NCBI GenBank assembly: GCA_016867715.1
Contig: VGIW01000005.1
Span: 1-64,000, forward strand
Reading direction: 5' to 3'
From: Candidatus Eisenbacteria bacterium
Lineage (GTDB): Bacteria > Orphanbacterota > Orphanbacteria > Orphanbacterales > Orphanbacteraceae
DNA: 64,000 nucleotides
Part shown: in pieces, positions 8,661 to 16,915 of the stretch
Numbering within the stretch: the stretch's first letter is position 1
Layout of the letters: each line of letters starts with the position of its first letter
Notes under the pieces: generated by a model
The model's input: the letters and a program-made list of their open reading frames with translations, nothing else
What the model was told of the DNA's origin: nothing
Databases searched by the model: none
Position numbers and translations under genes: made by a program

Positions 8661-9440
8661 TCACGCGTCCGGATAGAACCGCTCGCCCCTCTTCCGGTAA
8701 CGACCGGCCCAATCATAGTACCGGATCCGGAGCAGGTCAACCAGCATTCGGGACGCATCCCGAAGCGGATCGACGCGCGTGTCCTCCCGGTTGATCCAGA
8801 CGACCGGGATCTCGCGGACGGCGAGCCCGTGTTTTCGGGCGACGAAGAGGATCTCCACGTCGAAGCTGTATCGATCAATGCGGAGGAGCGGCAGAAGCGG
8901 AAGGAGCGCGCTTCGCCGAAACGCCTTGAAGCCGCATTGGGTGTCCGAGAACCCGGAGAGGGAGAGAAGGCGGACGATTCGATTGTAGACCCGTCCCATC
9001 GTCTCCCGATACCACGGCTGGCGGACGCGGACATCCGACCCCGGGAGGTCGCGCGAGCCGATCGCGAGGTCGCACCCGGCCTCCAGAGCGGCGAGCAGCT
9101 TCTCCGCTTCCTCGATCGGCGTGGAGAGGTCGGCGTCCGAGAAGAGAACGAACGCGCCCCTCGCTTCCTCGATCCCGCGGCGGACCGTGTATCCCTTCCC
9201 GCGGTTCGTCTCGTTCCGAAGGGGGCGGCATTCCGGGCGGCGCTCGGCGAAGGCGCGCGCGAGGCGGCTCGTTTCGTCGCCGCTCCCGTCGTCGATCGCG
9301 AGGATCTCGAAGGGCGCGCCCCGCCCGGAGAGGTACGCGTGAATTCGTTCAAGAGACGCGGGGAGGACCTTCTCTTCGTTGAAGGCCGGCACGACCACCG
9401 AGAGGCGCGGAGGGCTCCCCGGGCTCTGTGGATCGCTCAA
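8661..9440 (-). CDS. family 2 glycosyltransferase (polyprenyl-phosphate glycosyltransferase-like)
   Basis: 259 residues, GT-A fold. LSVVVPAFNEE opens the nucleotide-binding half, IDDGSGDET follows, and SDADLSTP supplies the DxD-type metal site. The later motif SDTQCGFKAFRR resembles dolichyl/undecaprenyl-phosphate sugar transferases (DPG synthase group), which move a sugar from a nucleotide donor onto a lipid phosphate at the inner membrane. The chosen start is TTG at 9440, embedded in the stop of the preceding gene (TTGA), implying coupled translation. A longer frame upstream overlaps the neighbour and lacks family similarity. No C-terminal membrane segments are seen. The lipid acceptor and sugar are not determined. 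Confidence 0.85.
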   Translation of the reverse strand: MSDPQSPGSPPRLSVVVPAFNEEKVLPASLERIHAYLSGRGAPFEILAIDDGSGDETSRLARAFAERRPECRPLRNETNRGKGYTVRRGIEEARGAFVLFSDADLSTPIEEAEKLLAALEAGCDLAIGSRDLPGSDVRVRQPWYRETMGRVYNRIVRLLSLSGFSDTQCGFKAFRRSALLPLLPLLRIDRYSFDVEILFVARKHGLAVREIPVVWINREDTRVDPLRDASRMLVDLLRIRYYDWAGRYRKRGERFYPDA

Positions 9441-9982
9441 CGCTCGTCCCCGGCGGTCCGCATCACGAGCGTGGCGGTGACCCAGGCTTCGTCGAAGCCG
9501 GCGTCCTTCGCCCGATCGAGGAGGAGGCGCGCCTCCTCCCGCGTGAGGCAATCCCCGACCCGGACCTTGTAGTACGGCTCCAGGTACTCGACGTAGATCT
9601 TCTCACGGAAATGCGCTCGCGCGGACTCTGCGAACGCCTTTGCCTTTTCCGGTTCGCGGGTCGCGTAGAGCTGCACGCGATATCCGGAGACGTGCCGGAC
9701 GGCGATCGAGGCCGACTCGGGCGGCGCGGACGGCAGGGGCAGCGGCTCGTCCTCAGGTACGGCGTGAAGAACCGGCTCGGCCTCCTCCGCGGGAAAGGCG
9801 ACCGACCGTCTCTTCTCCGCGGCGGTCGTCTCGGGAGAGCGAACGTAGGTGTCGATCTCTTCCGCTTCGGTCTTTCGGACCGGCTCGCCCGAGCCGCGCG
9901 GTTCGAGGCCGGCGCAACCGAGGACGCCCGCGATCAGGAACACGGCGAGCGAGGCTCCCGCCGGACGCATGATCTGTCTCAT
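9437..9982 (-). CDS. SPOR-domain lipoprotein
   Basis: 181 residues. The N-terminus is a lipoprotein signal peptide with lipobox VLGC (Cys23). A low-complexity, acidic/proline linker (about 30-100) follows, then a C-terminal SPOR domain (about 105-180, beginning VSGYRVQLYATREPEKAKAF), a fold that binds peptidoglycan. The role is probably envelope- or division-associated; the exact function is unknown. The ATG at 9982 has GGAGGGGG upstream and is about 16 nt from the start predicted for the promoter at 10005-10034; a GTG at 10006 lies inside the -10 box and is unlikely. It is the second SPOR protein in the window (the other is at 3017-4030). Confidence 0.85.
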   Translation of the reverse strand: MRQIMRPAGASLAVFLIAGVLGCAGLEPRGSGEPVRKTEAEEIDTYVRSPETTAAEKRRSVAFPAEEAEPVLHAVPEDEPLPLPSAPPESASIAVRHVSGYRVQLYATREPEKAKAFAESARAHFREKIYVEYLEPYYKVRVGDCLTREEARLLLDRAKDAGFDEAWVTATLVMRTAGDER

Positions 9983-10004
9983 GGCGATCCCCCTCCTCGC
10001 TTCC

Positions 10005-10034
10005 ACTATAGCCGGAGCGCGCGTGAGGGTTCAA
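10005..10034 (-). promoter_or_regulatory. sigma70-type promoter for SPOR lipoprotein unit
   Basis: On the minus strand, TTGAAC (10034-10029), an 18-base spacer and TATAGT (10010-10005). The predicted start is near 9998. It marks the beginning of a new transcription unit after the polysaccharide locus; the SPOR lipoprotein, GT2 gene, tRNAs and GlmU-like gene follow without another clear promoter. Confidence 0.72.
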
Positions 10035-10060
10035 GGGGAAGACGAACCCGGTCGGGAAAC

Positions 10061-10096
10061 GGTGACCGACACCCTCGGGAAGACGGTGTCGGTCGC
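10061..10096 (-). terminator. hairpin at the 3' end of the polysaccharide operon
   Basis: Inverted repeat gaccgacacc (10064-10073) and ggtgtcggtc (10085-10094), perfect over 10 bp with an 11-nt loop. It starts 19 bases beyond the stop of the last polysaccharide gene (stop at 10113-10115) and lies just upstream of the next promoter. No T tract follows, so it is either a non-canonical terminator/3' stabiliser or a repeat palindrome. Confidence 0.5.
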
Positions 10097-10112
10097 TAGC
10101 ATTCCCTCGCCA

Positions 10113-12116
10113 CTAGTTCAGGTAGCCCAGGGCGCGGAGCTGCTCGCGGAGCATCGCGTCGTCGGCGTCCCCTCCCTCTTCGGGGACCGGAGAGGTGAGC
10201 ACATAGGTCTCGGCGACGGGAGGATGCGCGGCGAAGTGCGCCTCCTCGAACGCGGGCGCGAGAACCCTCCCGACCATCGCCTCTCCGACCGGAAGCCCCA
10301 TCATGTAAAGGGCGGTCGGGGCGACGTCGTACAGGTCCGCGTCTCCCCCGAGCGCCCCGCGGCGGATGCCGGGACCCTTGACGAGGAGGATCGCTTCCAG
10401 GCTGTGCTCGCCGGAGATCTTCGCGTAGGTCTCCTCGACGACCTCGCTCGCCGGGAACGACCCGCGTCCCGGAACGACGAGCCGCTCCGCGGCGACCTCT
10501 CGGACCGGCAGAACGGTGACGATGAAGTTCCCTATCTCGTCGATGTTCACCCCGAACACCGGCTCCCCCGTCCGCTCGACGCGGACGTCGCGGATGAAGG
10601 CATCGAGCCCGGGCGGGAGGTCTCGGCCTCGTTTCGGCTTGAGGTGCATGGTCGAGGCGAGGTTGACGCCGTCGATCGTCTCGTCGAGCCCGAGCGCCCG
10701 GAGGAAGTTCTCCGTCCGGATGAGGCGGACCGCTCCCGACTCCTCGGTCTCGATCGCCTGCTGGCCGTGGTCGGAGACGACGAGAACGGACACGTTCTCC
10801 GGCGCGAACCGGAGGATCTTCGCCATCACCCGGTCGGTCGCCTCGTAGATGTCCGGGATGTGATGGCGGTGGCGGGCCGCTTCTTCCGGCGTGACATCCG
10901 CGAACTTTTCGGGCTCGAAGTATTTCCAGCAGTAGTGGCAGGTCACGTCGATCGCGTTGTCGTAGAACGCGGCGAAGCGGGGCGTGTGCCTCTCGTACAG
11001 CTCGAGGAAGACGTCGCTATGGATGAGCATCTTGAGGCGGCGGAGCGCGACGGTCTTCTCGGTGAAGTCCATCCGCCCGGTCATGACCTCGAACGCGGAG
11101 CGGAAGGTGGAGAGCTTCACGCCATATTGGACCATGCGGACGGAGAACTCCGCGTACTTCCCGAGATTCCGCTTCCTCCCCCCCTTTTCGAGCATGGCGA
11201 GCTCGCGGATGAACTGAAGCTCCTTCGGGTAGGTTTCCGGACCGCGGGCGAAGAGATCGGGGATGAGGAAGCCGGGAACCGGGCGCGGCGGCCAGGTGAC
11301 CGGCCATCCGAGGAGGCCGATCGTCCATCCCTTCTGCTCGGCGATATCCCACAGCCGCGGCGCGCGGACGTCCGACGCGGAGCTGTAGAAGCTCTCGACC
11401 CCGTGCGTCCAGAGAGGAACGCCGCTCCCGATCGTGGTCCAGAGGATCGGCGACATAAGCGGCGGGATCGACTCGAGGTCGAAGCGCGTGCCTTCCTGTT
11501 GAAGGGCGCGGAAAGTCGGGAGCCTCCCCTCGGCATCGAGCGGATCGATGATCTTCCATGTCGCCGCGTCCACGCCGAGGATGAGCAGGCGCGGCTCGTC
11601 GTCGAGCTCGATCGGCCGGTGGGAGAGCCAGGACCCGACCGGCGGAAGAAGAAGGAGCGCCGCGACGGGGAGAAGAAGAAGCGCCGGTCGCGGCCTTCCT
11701 TCGGCGAGAAGAACGCGCGCGAGCAGGCGCCCGATCTGGTAGCCGCCCGCGAGGAGGAGCACGAAGCCGATCGCCCCGGCGGCGAGCACGAGCGCGCGCG
11801 ATTCGAGAAAGAGCCGCGCCGCCTGAAGGTAGAGGAGCGAGCCCCCGATCGGCGCGGCGACGAGGGCGACGAAGACGCCGAGAAAGCGTGCCCCGCCCTG
11901 CCCGGGATCCCGCGGCGAGAGGAGGCCGACGATCGCCGCGAGCACGAACAAGGGAACCGATGCGGCGAGCGGCAGGAGAACGAAAACGAGCCCTCCCGCC
12001 CTCGCGGAATCGATGAAACGCTCGTTGAGGGAAAGAAGCGCGAGGGCCGCGAGAAGGGCGGTCCACGCGGCGGCGAGCACCGCGAGCAGCCACGAGCGGA
12101 AGGCGAAAGCGCGCAT
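10113..12116 (-). CDS. membrane-anchored alkaline-phosphatase-superfamily phosphodiesterase/phosphatase
   Basis: 667 residues. Five or so membrane helices occupy the first 165 residues, followed by a large extracytoplasmic alkaline-phosphatase-fold domain. Metal and nucleophile motifs are visible: LGVDAATW (Asp183), then IPPLMSPILWTTIGSG with candidate nucleophile Thr227/228, and later VVSDHGQ (metal Asp and His). The pattern resembles type I phosphodiesterase-like proteins of COG3379. Substrate is unknown; its place as last gene of the polysaccharide locus suggests acting on a phospho-substituted glycan or lipid. The start is ATG at 12116 with AAGGA upstream; the frame is open further upstream but only through other genes. 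Confidence 0.82.
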   Translation of the reverse strand: MRAFAFRSWLLAVLAAAWTALLAALALLSLNERFIDSARAGGLVFVLLPLAASVPLFVLAAIVGLLSPRDPGQGGARFLGVFVALVAAPIGGSLLYLQAARLFLESRALVLAAGAIGFVLLLAGGYQIGRLLARVLLAEGRPRPALLLLPVAALLLLPPVGSWLSHRPIELDDEPRLLILGVDAATWKIIDPLDAEGRLPTFRALQQEGTRFDLESIPPLMSPILWTTIGSGVPLWTHGVESFYSSASDVRAPRLWDIAEQKGWTIGLLGWPVTWPPRPVPGFLIPDLFARGPETYPKELQFIRELAMLEKGGRKRNLGKYAEFSVRMVQYGVKLSTFRSAFEVMTGRMDFTEKTVALRRLKMLIHSDVFLELYERHTPRFAAFYDNAIDVTCHYCWKYFEPEKFADVTPEEAARHRHHIPDIYEATDRVMAKILRFAPENVSVLVVSDHGQQAIETEESGAVRLIRTENFLRALGLDETIDGVNLASTMHLKPKRGRDLPPGLDAFIRDVRVERTGEPVFGVNIDEIGNFIVTVLPVREVAAERLVVPGRGSFPASEVVEETYAKISGEHSLEAILLVKGPGIRRGALGGDADLYDVAPTALYMMGLPVGEAMVGRVLAPAFEEAHFAAHPPVAETYVLTSPVPEEGGDADDAMLREQLRALGYLN

Positions 12117-12130
12117 CACGAGTCCTTTCT

Positions 12131-13294
12131 CTATGAGGAAGCTTCCCCTAGAAGATCGGCATAGACCTCCGCCAGCCTGACGGATGCGTTTCGCCAGCCG
12201 TGGCGTTCCCTGGCCAGGCGGGTCGCCTCCGGGTCCGGCTCCACTCGGTCCAAATGATAAGAAAACCGGTCGACCCGCGCGACCGTGACGTGCTCGAGAA
12301 GGTCGTCGAAGCCGCGCATGCCGAACGCGGTCGAGATCACCGGGAGGCCGGATCCGAGGTACTGCAGGACCTTGATGTTCGAGCCGGACCCGAAGCGGAT
12401 CGGGTTCAGGCCGATGTCCGCGGCGCGGAAGTAGGGGACGATATCCGGGACCGGGCCGGTGAAGAAGACGCGGTCGCTCGCGGAACGCTCGAACGCGCGG
12501 CCGATCCCCCCCGCGACGAGAAAGAGAACGCCGGCCGGCGCATGCGGGGCGATCGCGCGGAGGATCGACTCGACGGCGTCCCGGTTCGGGGAGACATCCG
12601 AGCCGGCGAAGAGGGCGATGCGGCGCGCGGCCGGAAGCCCGAGACGCGCGCGGATCGCGCGCTTCTCCTCGTCGGTCGCCGGTCGGAAGCGCTCCTCGTC
12701 GAAGCCGTTCGGGACGACGGCGATCTTCTCCGGGTTCGCACCGAACGCGCGGACGAACTTCTCGCGATCCTCCTTCGTCGTCGCGAGCACCCGATCCGCG
12801 CGAAGGACGGCGTTCCGCTCGAGCGCGGCGAGCTTCGCGGCGTGGACGCGCGGGAAGAGGAAGCGCCGAATCTCCCCTTCGTACCAGTCGCTCTCGAAGT
12901 TGTGGCTTCCGTAGACGACGGGGATCCCCCGCGGCACGCGGCGCATCCAGGGCGTCAGCCAGAGGGAATCGAACTGGACGAGATCCCACTCTTCCCGAAG
13001 CCTGCGCGCCGCGGCTCCGGGAAAGAGGTCGTGCGCGGCGGAGACGTGAAAGAACGGAACCGCGCGCATTCTTTCGATGTAATAGAAAAGGGTCTGAAGC
13101 GGCGAGCGGAGGCGGATCTCGAGCACGCCGCCGGGAAGACGTCTCTCGCCGGCGGGGCCCCGGAGGCCGGTCAGCGAGACGAGCGTCCGCTCGTACGCGT
13201 CCGGAAGATGGCGGTACAAGCTCCCGATCCGCTCGGCCCCCGCGCCGAGGTTCTCGTCGATCGGAATCGAGGAGAGGCCGAGAATCTTCTTCAT
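12131..13294 (-). CDS. family 4 glycosyltransferase
   Basis: 387 residues, GT-B fold of the GT4 (group 1) type. The N-terminal acceptor half includes VVYGSHNFESDWYEGE. The C-terminal donor half begins at about 180 with VPNGFDEERF and contains FGSGSNIKVLQYLGSGLPVIST, the nucleotide-sugar contact loop of this subgroup. It should add one sugar to the growing lipid-linked repeat unit at the cytoplasmic face. Start ATG 13294 overlaps the stop of the preceding GT4 gene (ATGA). Donor and acceptor cannot be read from sequence. Confidence 0.88.
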   Translation of the reverse strand: MKKILGLSSIPIDENLGAGAERIGSLYRHLPDAYERTLVSLTGLRGPAGERRLPGGVLEIRLRSPLQTLFYYIERMRAVPFFHVSAAHDLFPGAAARRLREEWDLVQFDSLWLTPWMRRVPRGIPVVYGSHNFESDWYEGEIRRFLFPRVHAAKLAALERNAVLRADRVLATTKEDREKFVRAFGANPEKIAVVPNGFDEERFRPATDEEKRAIRARLGLPAARRIALFAGSDVSPNRDAVESILRAIAPHAPAGVLFLVAGGIGRAFERSASDRVFFTGPVPDIVPYFRAADIGLNPIRFGSGSNIKVLQYLGSGLPVISTAFGMRGFDDLLEHVTVARVDRFSYHLDRVEPDPEATRLARERHGWRNASVRLAEVYADLLGEASS

Positions 13295-14385
13295 GCTTCA
13301 TATACCCGGCGGTACGCCTCGAGCATCCGCTCGAACGAGAACTCGGTCTTGGCGCGCTTCCGGGCCGCCTCCGCCCGTTGCCTGGATGCGGCGGGATCCG
13401 AGAGAGCCTCGCGCATCGCCTCCGCCAGCGCTTCCGCGTTCTCGGGGGGGACGAGAAGCCCGTCGGTTCCGTGGCGGATCGCCTCGACGCTCCCGTCGAC
13501 CGCCGTGGCGACGATCGGAACGCCGGCCGCCATCGCCTCGAGGATCGTGAGCGGAAACCCCTCCCATCGCGAGGGGAGAACGAAGAGGTCGAACCGGCGA
13601 AGGAACGGCCCCGCGTCCGGCACTGCTCCGGCAAAGCGGACGGCTTCGCCGAAAGCGAGGCGCCGCGCCGCTTCCTCGAGCTCGCCGCGCACGGAGCCTT
13701 CCCCCACGATGAGGAGCGCCGCTTCCGGACGCTCCTGTCGGAGCCGCGCGAAGGCATCGAGGAGGAGATCGAACCCCTTCTGCGTCTCGAGGCGCCCGAT
13801 CGCTCCGATCCGAACGCGCGCCCAAGGAGGGAACGGGTCCTCGCCGCCCTCTTCGCCCTCTTCTCTTCTCTCCCCGATTGGGATCCCGTTTCGGATGATC
13901 GTGATCCGGCCGGGATCGATCTTCCAGTAGCGGACGAGGCTCTCTCGGACCGCCTCGGAGACCGCGACGATTCGGTCGTCGAACCGGGCAACGATCCGCT
14001 TCGTCGATCGATCGCGAAGGCCGCACGATTCCCACCGCACGTGCTCCGTGGCGACGACCCTTCGGACGCCGGCCCGCTTCGCGGCAAGCGAGGCGAATCG
14101 GTCTCCGAGCGGCCAGGTCCTATGGACATGAACGATGTCCGGGCGGATCTCTTCGGCCGCCCGCATGAAGGGGAGTGCGCGCGCCAAGCAATCCGTTTCC
14201 TGGAAGGGGATCGCCTCGACGCCGGACCGTCGGAGCTCCTCGCGGAAGGTCTCCGCTTTCTCCGACGCGAAGCAGAGGACCTCCGCCCCTTGCGCCGCGA
14301 AGGCGGAGGCCAAGAGAAGTGTGATCCGCTCGGCGCCGCCGAACGATCGCCCCGTGTCCACGTAGAGGATGCGGCGTCCTTTCAT
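13291..14385 (-). CDS. family 4 glycosyltransferase
   Basis: 364 residues, GT4 family. The N-terminal glycine loop SFGGAERI and VHVHRTW are typical. The C-terminal donor domain has IGRLETQKGFDLLLDAF, then EGFPLTILE, whose paired glutamates are the E-x7-E signature of retaining GT4 enzymes, followed by GVPIVAT. It probably transfers a hexose during repeat-unit assembly. The ATG at 14385 lies 4 bases after the oxidoreductase stop, and its own stop overlaps the next GT4 gene. Confidence 0.9.
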   Translation of the reverse strand: MKGRRILYVDTGRSFGGAERITLLLASAFAAQGAEVLCFASEKAETFREELRRSGVEAIPFQETDCLARALPFMRAAEEIRPDIVHVHRTWPLGDRFASLAAKRAGVRRVVATEHVRWESCGLRDRSTKRIVARFDDRIVAVSEAVRESLVRYWKIDPGRITIIRNGIPIGERREEGEEGGEDPFPPWARVRIGAIGRLETQKGFDLLLDAFARLRQERPEAALLIVGEGSVRGELEEAARRLAFGEAVRFAGAVPDAGPFLRRFDLFVLPSRWEGFPLTILEAMAAGVPIVATAVDGSVEAIRHGTDGLLVPPENAEALAEAMREALSDPAASRQRAEAARKRAKTEFSFERMLEAYRRVYEA

Positions 14386-14389
14386 CGGA

Positions 14390-15400
14390 TCACGCGAGCG
14401 ACACGGTCTTCCCGTCCTTGCGGGCCGATTCGGTCGCCGCCTCGAGGCCGCGCACGACGGCGAGTCCCTCCTCCCCCGTCGCGCGCTCGGGCCTTCCGTT
14501 CGTGATCGCGCGGAGGAAATGGTTCGCTTCGGTCTTCAGGGGTTCCGAGTCGTCCAGCTTCGGGGTAAAGATGTCGCCGAACCGGTAGGCGAGATGGAAC
14601 TCGCCGAAAGTCTCGTAGTGCGGCTGCACCGAAACCCCCTTGTCGTAGATTCGGATCTTCTCGAGCGTCTCCACGTCGTCGTAGACGACCATCTTCTTGC
14701 TCGCGACGAAGGTCGATCGCCGGATCTTGCACGGGTCGAGCCAGCTCACGTGGATGTGCGCGAGGACATCCCCCGGATAGCGGAGGGTGAGAAACGCGAC
14801 GTCCTCCACCGGCCGGCGGATGAAGGACTGCGCGTGCGCGCTCACGGAGAGCGGCCGGTTGTTCAAGACGTAGTTCAGGATCGAGATGTCGTGGGGCGCG
14901 AGATCCCAGATCACGTTGATGTCTTCTTGGAAGATGCCGAGGTTGACGCGGGTGGAGGCGACGTAGTGGATGTCGCCGATCTCTCCGCTCTCCAGGAGCT
15001 GCTTCACCTTGTTCACGGCGGCGGTGAAGAGGAACGTGTGCCCCACCATGAGGGCGCTCCGCTTCTTCTCGGCCGTTTCGACCAGGTCCTCGGCGTCGGC
15101 GACGGAGAGGCTGAGCGGTTTCTCGATCAGCGTCGCCTTCCCCGCCTCGAGGAAACGCTTCGCGATCGAATGATGGCTCGCGACCGGCGTCGCTACGACC
15201 GCCCCATCCACCTCCGAATCCTCGAGCGCGTCCTCGAGGCGCGTCGTCGTTCGGACGTGAGGATAGAGAAGCCTCATGTGAGCCAGCCGCTGTTCGTTCG
15301 TGTCGACACAGTACTTCACCTGGGAGTCCGGAAGCTGGGTGAAGATGCGGATGAAGTTCGGACCCCAGTAGCCGCAACCGATGACCGCGATCTTGTGCAT
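14390..15400 (-). CDS. Gfo/Idh/MocA-family NAD-dependent sugar oxidoreductase
   Basis: 336 residues. The Rossmann motif VIGCGYWGPN is at residues 6-15 and the family signature EKPL, with catalytic Lys about 95, is present; WDLAPHDISIL carries the conserved active-site histidine region. The sequence style is that of WlbA/WbpB-like enzymes that oxidise C3 of UDP-N-acetyl sugars. A DegT-family aminotransferase two genes upstream in the operon (16916-18019) would supply the amination step, so together they could make a 3-amino UDP-sugar; this pairing is inference. The ATG at 15400 has GGAAGGG upstream. Confidence 0.87.
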   Translation of the reverse strand: MHKIAVIGCGYWGPNFIRIFTQLPDSQVKYCVDTNEQRLAHMRLLYPHVRTTTRLEDALEDSEVDGAVVATPVASHHSIAKRFLEAGKATLIEKPLSLSVADAEDLVETAEKKRSALMVGHTFLFTAAVNKVKQLLESGEIGDIHYVASTRVNLGIFQEDINVIWDLAPHDISILNYVLNNRPLSVSAHAQSFIRRPVEDVAFLTLRYPGDVLAHIHVSWLDPCKIRRSTFVASKKMVVYDDVETLEKIRIYDKGVSVQPHYETFGEFHLAYRFGDIFTPKLDDSEPLKTEANHFLRAITNGRPERATGEEGLAVVRGLEAATESARKDGKTVSLA

Positions 15401-15414
15401 GTCGTTCCCTTCCT

Positions 15415-16896
15415 CTAGTATGCGCCTCTTCCGAAGAGGATGACCGGAATCGTTCGAAGTAGGATCTCGAAGTCGAGTTTTAAGGACCAATGATCGATGT
15501 AGTATAGATCGAGAAGAACCATCTCGTTGAACGGAACCTCGCTCCTTCCGCTCACCTGCCAGAGTCCGGTAAGGCCCGGCTTCGCGTCGAGGCGCCTCTT
15601 GTGCCACTCCTTGTAGTATTGCAGCTCGTAGAGGATGGGAGGCCGGGGCCCGACGAGGCTCATCTCCCCCTTGAGCACGTTGTAGAGCTGGGGAAGCTCG
15701 TCGAGGCTCGTCTTGCGGAGCATCACCCCGATGCTCGTGACGCGCGGATCGCGGGTCATCTTGTACACCGGTTTCTCGGACGCTTCCCCCTCGATCTTCA
15801 GCTCCCGTCCCGAAATGAAGTCGTTCGCGTATTCCCGGTGGATCCGGTCGTCGGTGTCGGTCCGCATCGTGCGGAACTTGTAGAACTCGAAAGGTACTCC
15901 CCTCTGCCCCGCGCGGGTCTGCCGGAAGAAGACCGGTCCGGGCGAGAGGATCTTGATGCCGAGCGCGATCATCGCGAAGATCGGAAGAAGAAGAACGAGC
16001 AAGATCGCCGCCGTCACCACGTCGAAGAGGCGCTTCACGAAATAGGAAACGCCGCGCATCGGGTTCTCGCGCACGCCGAGCATCGGGATTCCGTCGACCC
16101 GCTCGATCGTCGCGTGGGATGCGAAGAGCTGAAACTGGTCGGAGACCATCTTCACGGGGACCTTCCCGCGCATGCAGCGCGAGATGAGGTCGATCATCTG
16201 CTCTTCGTTTAGACCGCGGACCGCCACGAAGATCCTCTCGATCTCCTTTTCCTCGACGATCCGCTCGATGTCCGCCGTCGTTCCGAGGATCGGCGCGTCT
16301 CCGACCGTTGTTCCCTTCCTCTGCGGATCGTCGTCGATGAAGCCGGCGATCTCGTAGACGTGGTTCATCGTGAGGCGGGCGAGGCGGACGAAGTGGAGGC
16401 CCGTCTCCCCCGCCCCGACGACCGCCACGCGGCATCGGAACGGATCGCGCTGCTGATTCCGGAGAATCCTCACGCGGAGGATCCCCACGCGGACCACCGA
16501 GAGAAGAAGGATGCAGAGAGCCCAGGCGATCAGGAGCACGAGGCGTCTCTCGAGGAAGTAATGCGTCTTCGTCACGAACGCCGTGGCGAGGATGATGAGG
16601 ACGCCGATGTTCACGCTGTTGAAGATCCCCATCATCTGGTCGAACACGGAAAGATACACTTCGCGGCGATAGAGCCCGTGGGCGCCGAAGATGAGGATCC
16701 AGAGAGCCAAGACCCCGAGAAGCGCGTAGACGTGGACCGGCTCGAACGGGATATGCGTGTCGAAGAAGCCGGAAAGGAGCCGGAACCAGAACGCGGCGAG
16801 GAAGCAGGCGACGATCACGGCGGCATCCGTCGCGACCAGCAGGAGGGCGCGATTGCGGGTCTCGCGCCTTCTTCGTTCCGCCCGGCTCTCCCTCAT
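15415..16896 (-). CDS. polyprenyl-phosphate sugar-1-phosphate transferase (WbaP/WcaJ type)
   Basis: 493 residues. Four or so N-terminal membrane helices (about 15-130) are followed by a Rossmann-like CoA-binding domain (VAVVGAGETGLHF, about 155) and a C-terminal bacterial sugar transferase domain. That last domain includes a membrane segment (AAILLVLLLPIFAMIA), then SPGPVFFRQTRAGQRGVPFEFYKFRTM and SLDELPQLYNVLKGEMSLVGPRPP, the catalytic core of phosphohexose-1-phosphate transferases. It starts repeat-unit assembly by placing a sugar phosphate on undecaprenyl phosphate. It is the large of two such enzymes in this operon; the small one is at 32275-32901. ATG 16896 has GAGGAAGAGGG upstream. Confidence 0.93.
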   Translation of the reverse strand: MRESRAERRRRETRNRALLLVATDAAVIVACFLAAFWFRLLSGFFDTHIPFEPVHVYALLGVLALWILIFGAHGLYRREVYLSVFDQMMGIFNSVNIGVLIILATAFVTKTHYFLERRLVLLIAWALCILLLSVVRVGILRVRILRNQQRDPFRCRVAVVGAGETGLHFVRLARLTMNHVYEIAGFIDDDPQRKGTTVGDAPILGTTADIERIVEEKEIERIFVAVRGLNEEQMIDLISRCMRGKVPVKMVSDQFQLFASHATIERVDGIPMLGVRENPMRGVSYFVKRLFDVVTAAILLVLLLPIFAMIALGIKILSPGPVFFRQTRAGQRGVPFEFYKFRTMRTDTDDRIHREYANDFISGRELKIEGEASEKPVYKMTRDPRVTSIGVMLRKTSLDELPQLYNVLKGEMSLVGPRPPILYELQYYKEWHKRRLDAKPGLTGLWQVSGRSEVPFNEMVLLDLYYIDHWSLKLDFEILLRTIPVILFGRGAY

Positions 16897-16915
16897 CCCT
16901 CTTCCTCTCGATCCT

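Noticed and set aside
9849-12164. 771-codon plus-strand open frame
   Set aside because: Antisense of the alkaline-phosphatase-fold gene; no signal or motif.
12117-14129. Upstream extension of the alkaline-phosphatase gene into the glycosyltransferase genes
   Set aside because: Out-of-frame reading through two GT4 genes; the real start is at 12116 with AAGGA.
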